Below, piece after piece: positions 16,446 to 24,563 of a stretch of 64,000 nt of DNA. The stretch comes from an uncultured Aquimarina sp. Its GTDB lineage: Bacteria; Bacteroidota; Bacteroidia; Flavobacteriales; Flavobacteriaceae. The notes below the pieces were generated by a model. It made no database searches, was not told the DNA's origin, and was given only the letters and a program-made list of their open reading frames with translations. Made by a program: the position numbers and the translations under genes. The first letter of the stretch is position 1, and every line of letters begins with the position of its first letter. The stretch covers positions 62,001 to 126,000 of the forward strand of contig CANMDW010000011.1 of the NCBI GenBank assembly GCA_947496705.1. The letters run 5' to 3'.

Positions 16446-16493
16446 GAACTCATTTGAAGTTTTAGCTGACAAACAAAAACTTAAAATGAGTTC
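16446..16493. repeat. Short inverted-repeat element, GAACTCATTT family (copy A)
   Basis: GAACTCATTTGAAGTTTT at the left and AAAACTTAAAATGAGTTC at the right pair with few mismatches over 48 bases. The ends match the elements at 22542-22701 and 57453-57521. Confidence 0.55.
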
Positions 16494-16655
16494 AATGTCA
16501 TTAACGTTTAAAAAATAACAATTTATTACGCATCAGAGCCGCTGTCTACTGATGGTGTCAGCCTGCCTGGCGGCTAGACAGGGTAGAAATGGGCTTCAGG
16601 TCGCCGATGGTTCAATGATTATCGCTTTCGCCAGTGCTACATATATAAAATCACA

Positions 16656-17861
16656 TCATTTTTTCACCCACCTGGCAAATTGATAATCTGTGGCCCTTGA
16701 CGCGGTTTCCCGGTTTTTCATACGAAGGTGCGTACGGTCTATGGTTTTGCTGCGATACCCCAGAAGATGAAAAAATTGCCTGGTAAAGAAGCGGGCGATT
16801 CGCAAATCTACCAGTAAGGTGTCTTTCGTATCAGATTTCCATTGTACCCCGGGTAATATAGCGAGTATTCGATCAAAACGTATCATGCGCAGGGCAGCGG
16901 AAAGCTTTAAAAAGAATTTTGGTGTTCTTTTAATGACAAAGAACCCGTCATCTCCTTGTTTTTGATACAACGGCATAAATATTTTTCCATTTTTATGAGA
17001 AATAATGGTGTTACCATTACTGGTAGCCAGGGTTTCTCCTTTTTTAATCTTTTGAAAATTAATAAAACCGGGTTTCATGGCAAAGGCTTCTCCATTCTGA
17101 ATTTCATACCGCCAAAAGATTTCATATATATTTCTATAGTTCAGGGTGTTTTTAGAAAGGATTTTGAAGTAATATGGGTAATCTACATCATTTTTAGATG
17201 CACAGCCGGTAAAGATAAGCGTAAGGTAGGTAAAGGCAATATGCCTTTTAAAGGATTCGGGATCATCGTGTTGTCCGGCTTCAAAACCAAAGGCAATATA
17301 TCCTAATTCGTTGATATAACTTAACAGCGGACCATTGAGGTACTCTTCAATTCCCAGGATCATGGGTACCGGATATTGCATGGTAAATTTCCTGTTCAGC
17401 AAACTATCATTTACGGTAAGAAAGGGTACTGTTTTGCTGGAAGTAGTATGCAGATCCATGAAATAAAATGGCCCCTGGTGGGTCATCATGATCTTTTGGA
17501 TGATTTGGTATAGCGCTACTTGCTGTGCAACATCCTCGTTAATAATATTGGGATCGCCGTTACCTATATGCATCATATTTTCGCTGGTCCATAACCGATT
17601 CAGGTCCTGTTCATCATAACGTTTGCCTTTTTCGAGGGCCCAGAGATTACCACCGAGTGCATAGATATTTCCTTTAATGGGAATATTTTTTGCCTGCAGT
17701 TCATCTAGTACTCTTTTCAACGCAAAAACCCCGGCAGGTTCATTGCCATGAATGCCGCCAATAAAAACAAGCGTAGGACCGGGTTGTGAACCCCTAATGT
17801 GCCCGATAATGCGATCTACTTCTAGTGACTGTTGCAATGCTTTGCTATAAATTTTGGCCAT
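16656..17861 (-). CDS. Succinylglutamate desuccinylase / aspartoacylase family protein
   Basis: A 401-residue zinc carboxypeptidase-fold hydrolase. GGIHGNEPAG holds zinc ligands His38 and Glu41, and DLHTTSS holds the third (His138). Such enzymes remove acyl groups from N-acyl amino acids. The ATG at 17861 lies inside the end of the upstream GCS2-CBS gene (17-base overlap), so the two are translationally coupled. The C-terminal 80 residues, rich in Arg and aromatic residues, extend beyond the catalytic core. Pairing with an ATP-dependent amide ligase suggests that the two make and break the same gamma-glutamyl or N-acyl bond; this is inference. Confidence 0.8.
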   Translation of the reverse strand: MAKIYSKALQQSLEVDRIIGHIRGSQPGPTLVFIGGIHGNEPAGVFALKRVLDELQAKNIPIKGNIYALGGNLWALEKGKRYDEQDLNRLWTSENMMHIGNGDPNIINEDVAQQVALYQIIQKIMMTHQGPFYFMDLHTTSSKTVPFLTVNDSLLNRKFTMQYPVPMILGIEEYLNGPLLSYINELGYIAFGFEAGQHDDPESFKRHIAFTYLTLIFTGCASKNDVDYPYYFKILSKNTLNYRNIYEIFWRYEIQNGEAFAMKPGFINFQKIKKGETLATSNGNTIISHKNGKIFMPLYQKQGDDGFFVIKRTPKFFLKLSAALRMIRFDRILAILPGVQWKSDTKDTLLVDLRIARFFTRQFFHLLGYRSKTIDRTHLRMKNRETASRATDYQFARWVKK

Positions 17862-19722
17862 GGTCAAACGCAATTACGTCTTTGATGGTGATAATTCCTA
17901 CCAGATCTTCTTTTTGTACTACAGGAAGACATCCTATTTCATTTTTTTTCATGAGTTGTATAGCTTCTTTTATGGTGATTTCTGGATGTGCCGTTATTAC
18001 ATTTTTGACCATAATATCAGAAACGACAAGTTGATGATCATCGTTTTGCGCATCTTGAATTTTCTTCACATGCGTCCAGGTAAGCAATCCGCAAAGTTTA
18101 CCGTATGTACTTTCGACAGGTACATGATGAATATTTTTCCATTTCATAATACTGGTCGCCAATGTAGCCAGATCAAACTCATCGACAGTGAATAATTGTG
18201 TAGACATAATATGGCCCACCAAGGTTGCACCTTCCTGAATTTCAGGTGGGATTTGTTGTAATGGCCATTCGTGCCCGGGTTTTCCGTTTTGTTGGTTGTC
18301 ATAGATTGTTTTAGTCAATCCGCGCAGTGCTTCATCCTGATGTTTACTTTTTTGTAGAAAACGGTAATTTCTCACCATCCATTCTCCAGCAGGAATACCC
18401 TTGGCCCGGTTTTCTATTACTTTTAAGTATCGTTCTTGATCTGCGGTATCGATCCCAGCTTTTTCTAATCCGGAATAGGCGATGGGTAACAGTTCTTTTA
18501 TCACCAGATCCTGAATAGAAATTGATCGTCCCATCCAATTTAAAATGGCATCCTTACCCATGCGTGCAGCCTTAATGAAATTGGCCTTGGCATCTCTGAA
18601 GTCCATACAGGAGGGCATATCATCAAATTTTGAAGGGCGACCGATCATCACCCCTGCCCAAAAAGCAAAATTAGCAATTTCATCGAGGGTAGTGGGTCCT
18701 GAGGGAATATACCTGTTTTCGATACGCACATGAGCTTTTCCATTACCCACACCATAACATGGGCGATTCCAGCGATATACGGTACCATTATGTAAGTTGA
18801 GGGCAGGTAATTTGGGAATATTCCCTTTTTTGAGTTCTGAAAGAGCATTCGTTTCAATATCACGGGATAACACGATGCGATGATAAGCAATATCGTTTTT
18901 AAAAATTTCGGCAACCGAACCTGCAGCCCAATGATTGCTAAAACTCACCCGGGCACGCTGATCTTTCAAAGCATAAGAAGCCCGGCGCATATCCAGACTC
19001 TGTCGGAATAATGCAATACGGGTTTCACTCCATAATTCTCTGCCAAACAATAAGGGCGAATTGGTGCTAATCCCCAGGATAGGCCCGGAGATTGCCTGAG
19101 CCCAATTATAGCTCGAAACGAAATCCTTTGGCGGAATCTGTAAATGCATTTGAAAACTGGTGTTGCAGGCTTCAAAAAGCACCGACTCATGGTGTATACT
19201 CAATTCGTCTACCCCACGTATATGAAGTTCAAAGTCGCTACCTCTTTGAGAGCGTAATATGGTGTTTAAAGCTCGATATCGTGGGTTGGGAGTCATGTAC
19301 TCCAACTCCAGATGATGCTTTCTGATGGTGGGTAAAATTCCGGTGAGCAAAATATAGGTGTCATAATTGGCTGCGGTTTTTTTTGCCTTGATCAATAAAC
19401 GATTCAATTCATTTTGAAGCTTAGTAAAACAATCTCCTTTTAGCTCTAGAGGATCCAGGTTAATTTCAAGATTGTATCGGGCCAGTTCTGTGGTAAAATG
19501 CCGGTCATTAATGGCAGCTAGTATTTCCTGAGCGTTTTTGGCAGGTCTCCAGTTACTATTCACAAGGCAAAATTCCTGTTCGGCTCCAATGCGGGTGATG
19601 TCATCTTCAATTAATCCCTGCTTGAGCATGATTTCTAATGCTTTAATATCATCTAACAAATGATTAATAAATTCGGCACGTTTTTTCTGATCAATATGGT
19701 TATGCACATTATGTTCTCCCAT
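17845..19722 (-). CDS. GCS2-type glutamate-cysteine ligase-like protein with CBS pair
   Basis: A 625-residue two-part protein. Residues about 30-480 are a glutamate-cysteine ligase family 2 (carboxylate-amine ligase) fold: GAEQEFCLV (46-54) carries the Mg/substrate glutamates, RYNLEINLDP follows, and HVRIENRYIPSGPT (about 350) is the conserved ATP/Mg region. Residues about 505-625 hold two CBS motifs (MSTQLFTVDEFD and DIMVKNVITAHPE) that usually bind adenine nucleotides and regulate activity. It would make an amide bond between a carboxylate and an amine. Coupled with the downstream aspartoacylase-like gene. The substrate cannot be read from sequence. Confidence 0.82.
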   Translation of the reverse strand: MGEHNVHNHIDQKKRAEFINHLLDDIKALEIMLKQGLIEDDITRIGAEQEFCLVNSNWRPAKNAQEILAAINDRHFTTELARYNLEINLDPLELKGDCFTKLQNELNRLLIKAKKTAANYDTYILLTGILPTIRKHHLELEYMTPNPRYRALNTILRSQRGSDFELHIRGVDELSIHHESVLFEACNTSFQMHLQIPPKDFVSSYNWAQAISGPILGISTNSPLLFGRELWSETRIALFRQSLDMRRASYALKDQRARVSFSNHWAAGSVAEIFKNDIAYHRIVLSRDIETNALSELKKGNIPKLPALNLHNGTVYRWNRPCYGVGNGKAHVRIENRYIPSGPTTLDEIANFAFWAGVMIGRPSKFDDMPSCMDFRDAKANFIKAARMGKDAILNWMGRSISIQDLVIKELLPIAYSGLEKAGIDTADQERYLKVIENRAKGIPAGEWMVRNYRFLQKSKHQDEALRGLTKTIYDNQQNGKPGHEWPLQQIPPEIQEGATLVGHIMSTQLFTVDEFDLATLATSIMKWKNIHHVPVESTYGKLCGLLTWTHVKKIQDAQNDDHQLVVSDIMVKNVITAHPEITIKEAIQLMKKNEIGCLPVVQKEDLVGIITIKDVIAFDHGQNL

Positions 19723-19899
19723 TGGTATTAGATTGCTTTATGGTTAAAGGTTTTATAGATCTCCTGCAGATATGCTTTTAGAAATAGCATAGTATTCTCC
19801 CTCATACCTCAATAGAGCCTTAAAACTATACATTCTTGAAATCAAAAAATATGCGATTTGTCATAGTTATTCATTTTTTTATGGTTAATAACATGAATA

Positions 19900-20060
19900 A
19901 TACCATTTCCGATGTAAATTTACACACTAAAAATTGTTCTTTTTTGCCCATACATCAAAATAAAAATAAGCCGTAGCTAAGGCTATGCCTTATTTTTCTT
20001 TTTCGTCTAAACAAAAAACTCCTGCTTTTTATTTGAGCAAATTTACATCGGAAATGGTAT
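19900..20060. repeat. MITE-like element with perfect 22-bp inverted ends
   Basis: Arms at 19900-19921 (starts ATACCATTTCCGATG) and 20039-20060 (ends CATCGGAAATGGTAT) are perfect inverted copies. The interior carries a second hairpin, AAAATAAG ... CTTATTTT (19962-19998), around a GTAGC / GCTAT loop. No coding. It fills most of the 453-base gap 19723-20175; a solo end lies at 16031. No other feature is seen in the gap. Confidence 0.75.
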
Positions 20061-20175
20061 AAGGATAAAAAATAAGCAGGTCTTGGTTCCTGTTTGAGAT
20101 TTGTTTATTTAACAGCAGTATGACAAAAGTTTGGGCTTTTTTAAACAACAGTGATTGCTAAAAGAACCATAAAAA

Positions 20176-21021
20176 TTAAGTAAGATGAAGATCTTCTAGA
20201 TATAGTAAATAATAAGGATCTACACAATTGAACCAACTATCAAATGAGAAATATAGCCATTTATAAGAATGGTCTTTGTTGAGATATGCATTGGTAAAGA
20301 CATATCCTCTTTTCAGATATTCGTTTTTTGTGATGGCATAAGTTACAAGCTTGCCTTTATAATAATATTGAATATCGGAAGCAATATTTTCAACTTTTGA
20401 CAATAATTCTTGCTGTTGCCATATGGGGTTGTTATGCTGTTTGGTGAAAAGTATTTGCTTGTCTATAATAGATGCGTATGAATCTTCATCGATTTTGAAA
20501 TCTGAAAAACCCGAAGACTTGTTTAGCAGATTTGAATAATCACTATAGGCCAGATAGTTTCCTGTCATATCGACATGATAATGATCTTTACCAAGATGTT
20601 GTATTGCATCGTGCTTTACAGGAGTATCTGTACTGAAAGTGATGCGATCAAAACCATATCGGCAAAGACGTCTTTCCTTGGAGGCTGAGTCAATTGTTTT
20701 TTTGAAGGTATTTCCATCAAACAAGCAGTTCATAAAATCATAATCATTTCCATCGTCATAATATCTGTAAAAAGCAATATCAATTTCATCTCTATGATTT
20801 TCAAAATAATCAAGAATACTACTTGGTGACCACTTTTCTCCAAAAGCGATCTCTATGTATTTTCCATACTTTCCCATCGAACAAAAAAGAGGAGTGTTGT
20901 AAGAATATCCATTGGTACCCGATAACAACTCGGCAATGAGATCACTCATCTTATATGCTGCTGTAAATTGCTGCGGATCCTTAGGAAAAATCTGTAGATA
21001 CGTACTGCAAATGTTTGCCAT
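20176..21021 (-). CDS. Hypothetical protein
   Basis: I do not recognise this 281-residue soluble protein. It starts Met-Ala-Asn-Ile-Cys-Ser-Thr-Tyr and has no signal or membrane segment. It is rich in Tyr, Phe and Asp, with several DxY and GYxY patches, and a mixed alpha/beta pattern. The opening (Asn-Xaa-Cys-Xaa-Thr-Xaa-Leu-Xaa-Ile, then FGEKWSPS) resembles, loosely, the DUF1281/YubB-like ferredoxin-fold proteins that start with NxCxN and have a W-x-PP motif; this is a weak analogy. It follows a second unknown gene by 26 bases and an RNA ligase gene before that. Confidence 0.6.
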   Translation of the reverse strand: MANICSTYLQIFPKDPQQFTAAYKMSDLIAELLSGTNGYSYNTPLFCSMGKYGKYIEIAFGEKWSPSSILDYFENHRDEIDIAFYRYYDDGNDYDFMNCLFDGNTFKKTIDSASKERRLCRYGFDRITFSTDTPVKHDAIQHLGKDHYHVDMTGNYLAYSDYSNLLNKSSGFSDFKIDEDSYASIIDKQILFTKQHNNPIWQQQELLSKVENIASDIQYYYKGKLVTYAITKNEYLKRGYVFTNAYLNKDHSYKWLYFSFDSWFNCVDPYYLLYLEDLHLT

Positions 21022-21047
21022 AACACATAAATTTTTGGGAGCATCTT

Positions 21048-21737
21048 TTAATCGCTATGCGAAAAACATAAGACCCAGACTTTCCTTTCAATTTTATTAA
21101 TTAATAGAAAGCTACGATCTGTACAACTATGTTCATCAAACCAATCGTTCCAGGGGCCATAGAAATCAAAATATAAGGTATTATCATAGTTATTTTCAAA
21201 AATAGCATCGGTAAAATCTAAAGTGATTTTTTTTGCCTCTTCCAGCGTATGGTCATTATAGAAAAAGTCATACATTCCGTAGCTGTACAGATAGCGACAG
21301 AGTGTGGATTCAATTAAGTGATGTGTATCATACCTCCTCATTATACGGTCTTGTTTATAGGCTTCTATAATCCTATTACTTAACGACTCACAACTATTTG
21401 CATATTCGGAAAGCACGGTATAAAAATTTGTTTTAGACAGAATAGCGCCAATAAACTGAGGTTCGATTGACTCATTGTACCTATCCAAACCTTGAGGCAG
21501 GTACAAATCTTCAAGAAGTCTTTCAAATTCTTTGTCCTCTCGGTAGGTAAAGTTGTATGCAAAAATACCTCCTGGAGGTACATTATTTGTATAATTCTGT
21601 ATCTGTACTAAATATTCATAATCTGTTATTTCAATTTTATTAATGTCCTGCACAAGGTCTTCCCATATAACCTGATAGTTTTTTATATCTCGTGGCTGGT
21701 TTACATTCAGTTTTTCTAAATCGAAATATTTTTTCAT
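21048..21737 (-). CDS. Hypothetical protein
   Basis: A 229-residue soluble, acidic protein with no recognised family. I start at the ATG at 21737; a TTG two codons upstream is possible. It is dominated by helices with many Tyr and Asp residues (for example YDTHHLIESTLCRYLYSYGM around 140-160). It is encoded between the unknown 20176-21021 gene (26-base gap) and the RNA ligase (56-base gap), all on the minus strand, so the three are likely co-transcribed. Confidence 0.6.
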   Translation of the reverse strand: MKKYFDLEKLNVNQPRDIKNYQVIWEDLVQDINKIEITDYEYLVQIQNYTNNVPPGGIFAYNFTYREDKEFERLLEDLYLPQGLDRYNESIEPQFIGAILSKTNFYTVLSEYANSCESLSNRIIEAYKQDRIMRRYDTHHLIESTLCRYLYSYGMYDFFYNDHTLEEAKKITLDFTDAIFENNYDNTLYFDFYGPWNDWFDEHSCTDRSFLLINKIERKVWVLCFSHSD

Positions 21738-21793
21738 AATCAAATAACTTTATGTGTGACATTGAAGTGTTTTCAACGTTTGTGTTTTGCTTT

Positions 21794-22501
21794 CTACACT
21801 ATTATTTTGTTAATAGCATAATTCCAAATAGGATCTTTTCCAGAGATTTCGGGTAAATAGATACCGTCTTCTTTATCGGGTCGTACAAACTTTACCAAAA
21901 AATCTACTTTACCATTTCGTTCTACCCGCCAGATCGCTCCTTCAACTGTATCGAGAGCTCCGTGCCCAGATACCTCAAGCTGTGGTAACACCCAATCTGT
22001 ATCTACAGGTTGACCCTTATGAATAAGTTTAGGTGGAATAAAATCATGGGGAAGTATTCGGTCTAAAAAAGTCTGATAGGGTAGTCTTATATGTTGGGTC
22101 ATGATATCAAACACTACAAAAGGCTCATGAGGGAGGTTGTATCTTGTTCCATGGGCCTGCAGTAGCCATTCTCCTGCAATACGTTCTCCTTCTTCCAACA
22201 GTACATCAAATCGGTCTTCTTGCTGTGCTACCCATTTCGAAAAGTAATGATGCTGTTCAAAGGGAGAGGTGTGTGCCAAATATCCGGCTCTGTTCAGTGC
22301 CAGGATTTTTCCATCTACTTTGGCAACTCCTACATTAGAGCCATCCAACTTTTCCTGTACAATGATCAAGTCGTTTTTATCTCTTGCTTTGCGAGTAGCA
22401 ATAATTTCCTGACCTTTTTCGCAATGATAGTCGCCCACACCCAATCTCGAATTTGAGAGATGCGGTATCGAACCGTATGATTTATGACCTAATGGTTTCA
22501 T
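21794..22501 (-). CDS. RNA ligase family protein
   Basis: A 235-residue nucleotidyltransferase. Lys51 in EKLDGSN is the adenylated lysine (motif I, KxDG). GEWL (about 112) fits motif III, FVVFDI (about 128) motif IIIa, EGAIWRVE (about 187) motif IV, and VDFLVKFVR (about 199) motif V. This is the catalytic core of ATP-dependent RNA (or nick-sealing) ligases without extra domains. It likely seals RNA breaks, for example after tRNA cleavage. No kinase/phosphatase is adjacent, and the two following genes are unknown. Confidence 0.82.
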   Translation of the reverse strand: MKPLGHKSYGSIPHLSNSRLGVGDYHCEKGQEIIATRKARDKNDLIIVQEKLDGSNVGVAKVDGKILALNRAGYLAHTSPFEQHHYFSKWVAQQEDRFDVLLEEGERIAGEWLLQAHGTRYNLPHEPFVVFDIMTQHIRLPYQTFLDRILPHDFIPPKLIHKGQPVDTDWVLPQLEVSGHGALDTVEGAIWRVERNGKVDFLVKFVRPDKEDGIYLPEISGKDPIWNYAINKIIV

Positions 22502-22541
22502 TATTGAAATTTATAGTTCATAAAAATAGGTTTTTTAATAT

Positions 22542-22701
22542 GAACTCATTTAAACTTTTTTGATTGAAGCGAAAAATAGAGATTTTTTATTCAGATGAAG
22601 CTTTTTTTGAGTTGCATAGCAGCGCTACGGAAAGAAAAAAATGCGAAATATGGATAAAAAAGATCATTTTGCAGCCAATTGAAAAAAGTTTAAATGAGTT
22701 C
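22542..22701. repeat. 160-bp inverted-repeat element, GAACTCATTT family (copy B)
   Basis: Left end GAACTCATTTAAACTTTTTT (from 22542) and right end AAAAAAGTTTAAATGAGTTC (to 22701) are perfect inverted copies over 20 bases. The interior has a GCAGCGCTACGG core and no coding frame. It fills the gap between the RNA ligase and the aldo/keto reductase gene. Confidence 0.75.
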
Positions 22702-22743
22702 TATTTCAAAAGTGCTGAATTATTGATTAATGGTGATTAAGTA

Positions 22744-23703
22744 TTAGTTCCAGGTTAATTTTTTTCTTTCTGTCCAATAACTTTCCGGATCTGTTTTTAA
22801 AGATTGTAGCATCTCAACATCTTCCTGGTCAAGAGTAAAAAGTTCTGCCTTGATATTATCATCAATTTGTTTTTGATTACTTGCACCACTTAAGATTTTA
22901 AAGGGTTGAAGAGTATCCTGGCAAAATCGCAAAGCAATGGCATCAATGCCCACCTGATACTTTTCAGACAGCTTTTGGAGTATTGTGTAGTGTTGTTGAT
23001 AATGCGAATAGTTTGTATTTGGAAACAGGCGTGCGTTGGCCAATGCTTCTTTAATGATGATCTTTTTGCTTTGTTTTCTGAGTATATCAGCCATATTGGC
23101 AATATGTTGATCCAATATATTGTAAGTAACCTGAAAAGCACCGAATAATGGGTATCCGCTTATGTGAATATCGAGTGCTTTTTTGATCACGTCTAGCTGA
23201 TTTGCACCTGTTGTGGTGATGCCTATTTCTATGTTGTGTTGTTGTTTTAGCTCGAACAAGCCCTCAAGTACAGCTTCATTATCCAGCACTCCGGATTCAA
23301 AAGTAGCAGAGTGTATTTGATAGATAGTAAGATAGGGTAGTAGTTGCCGGGATTGTTTCCATTGTTGTTGTAGCTTAGAAAGGCTATGGTCTTTCACTTC
23401 GTGTTGTATTGCATTAGGATCAAAATTGGCCGTGTAAGTATATCCCCATTTGGTAGCCACTTCAATAGCGGGGTCATTTTTAGATTCTAACCAGTCTATC
23501 ACCAACTCTTCGGCCAATCCATACCCGGGTGCTGTATCAAAATAACGAATCCCCTTCTGGTAAGCGTGTTCCAAAGTTTGCCGTCCTTGCTTTCGGAAAT
23601 CCTCTATTGAAACAACTTGGTTTTTTTCTTGTCGTATATTGATGTATTTCGGCCTTCCAATGGCAGCGGTACCAAGGCCTATAGGCGAGATGTTGTTAGT
23701 CAT
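22744..23703 (-). CDS. Aldo/keto reductase
   Basis: A 319-residue NAD(P)H-dependent TIM-barrel oxidoreductase. The catalytic tetrad is visible: Asp56 and Tyr61 in YFDTAPGYG, Lys85 in ATKWG, His131 in YQIH. The C-terminal third carries the cofactor site (GASNQKQIDDN). It reduces aldehydes or ketones; the substrate is unknown. It is the last gene of a three-gene minus-strand operon (M20 peptidase, hydrolase, reductase), nine bases after the hydrolase stop. Confidence 0.88.
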   Translation of the reverse strand: MTNNISPIGLGTAAIGRPKYINIRQEKNQVVSIEDFRKQGRQTLEHAYQKGIRYFDTAPGYGLAEELVIDWLESKNDPAIEVATKWGYTYTANFDPNAIQHEVKDHSLSKLQQQWKQSRQLLPYLTIYQIHSATFESGVLDNEAVLEGLFELKQQHNIEIGITTTGANQLDVIKKALDIHISGYPLFGAFQVTYNILDQHIANMADILRKQSKKIIIKEALANARLFPNTNYSHYQQHYTILQKLSEKYQVGIDAIALRFCQDTLQPFKILSGASNQKQIDDNIKAELFTLDQEDVEMLQSLKTDPESYWTERKKLTWN

Positions 23704-23712
23704 ATTTGTGTT

Positions 23713-24561
23713 TTAAATAGCATCAAACCATTGCAAGGTTTTGTTCCACAGAGAATCTTTAAACTTTCGGCTAAAAAAACCAAAATGGCCAATTTTGTCA
23801 ATAGAGATATCTTCTAATTTAATAATTTCCAGTTGTTTATTACTCGCTTCAAACAGCTCATGTACCCTTTGAATAGCAGGCTCAGTGCCTATGGGATCAT
23901 CTTCGATGCCTAAAGTCAGCAATTTGGATTGATATGCATTATAAAAGAGCTCTATGCCATTATTTTCTAGTTGTTTTTTCATATCGGTATGCTTTCGCCT
24001 GTTGTGCCATTGTTGAATGACTCCTTTGGGCACATCTTCAAGCATACCAAGCTTTTTACCAGGAAAGTAACCAACTATATTGGTGATCCAGGGTAGTAGT
24101 ATGTGCCATAGAAAATAAATTTTCCTTCTTTGTTTCTTGTTCCAGTCTTTATAATATGCGGTTTGTGCACCTATATTAATGATTCCTTCGATCTCTGTAT
24201 TTTTCTTGGTCATCCCGATGATGGTTCCCCCAATACTATGTCCCATAACCAGGATTTTCCGATTGGGAAATTCTTTTTTAGTATAAGATATGACACCAGA
24301 AAAATCTTTATCACCCCAATCCATAAAGGAGGTTTGAAATCCTCTTAGTTTTTTGGGGCGCGAATCTGCAATCCCTCGGTAATCATAGGTAATCACATCA
24401 TATCCATGTACTGCCATATACGAGGCATAGTGATGATATAATTTTTGGCTAACGGCAGTGGCTGAATTGATAATCAAGACTTTATTTTTTGCTGTTGTTT
24501 TTGGAGACGCATATAGTTGTCCAACCAGCGGATAGCCGTCTTTTGCCGGAATGGTGATCAT
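23713..24561 (-). CDS. Alpha/beta hydrolase (serine aminopeptidase-like)
   Basis: A 282-residue cytosolic alpha/beta hydrolase without a signal peptide. Ser109 in GHSIGG is the nucleophile, the Asp-Tyr-Arg-Gly (60-63) loop and the C-terminal IGHFGFF His complete the layout. A cap region around 145-205 is rich in Lys, Trp and aromatic residues. Similar to the YheT/serine aminopeptidase S33-like flavobacterial hydrolases. It lies two bases after the M20 peptidase stop, so the genes are co-translated. Confidence 0.85.
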   Translation of the reverse strand: MITIPAKDGYPLVGQLYASPKTTAKNKVLIINSATAVSQKLYHHYASYMAVHGYDVITYDYRGIADSRPKKLRGFQTSFMDWGDKDFSGVISYTKKEFPNRKILVMGHSIGGTIIGMTKKNTEIEGIINIGAQTAYYKDWNKKQRRKIYFLWHILLPWITNIVGYFPGKKLGMLEDVPKGVIQQWHNRRKHTDMKKQLENNGIELFYNAYQSKLLTLGIEDDPIGTEPAIQRVHELFEASNKQLEIIKLEDISIDKIGHFGFFSRKFKDSLWNKTLQWFDAI

Positions 24562-24563
24562 AT

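Noticed and set aside
16231..16518. Open frame of 95 codons on the plus strand
   Set aside because: It runs through the 41-bp minisatellite and a short inverted repeat; the protein is a repeat by-product rich in Phe, Arg and Cys.
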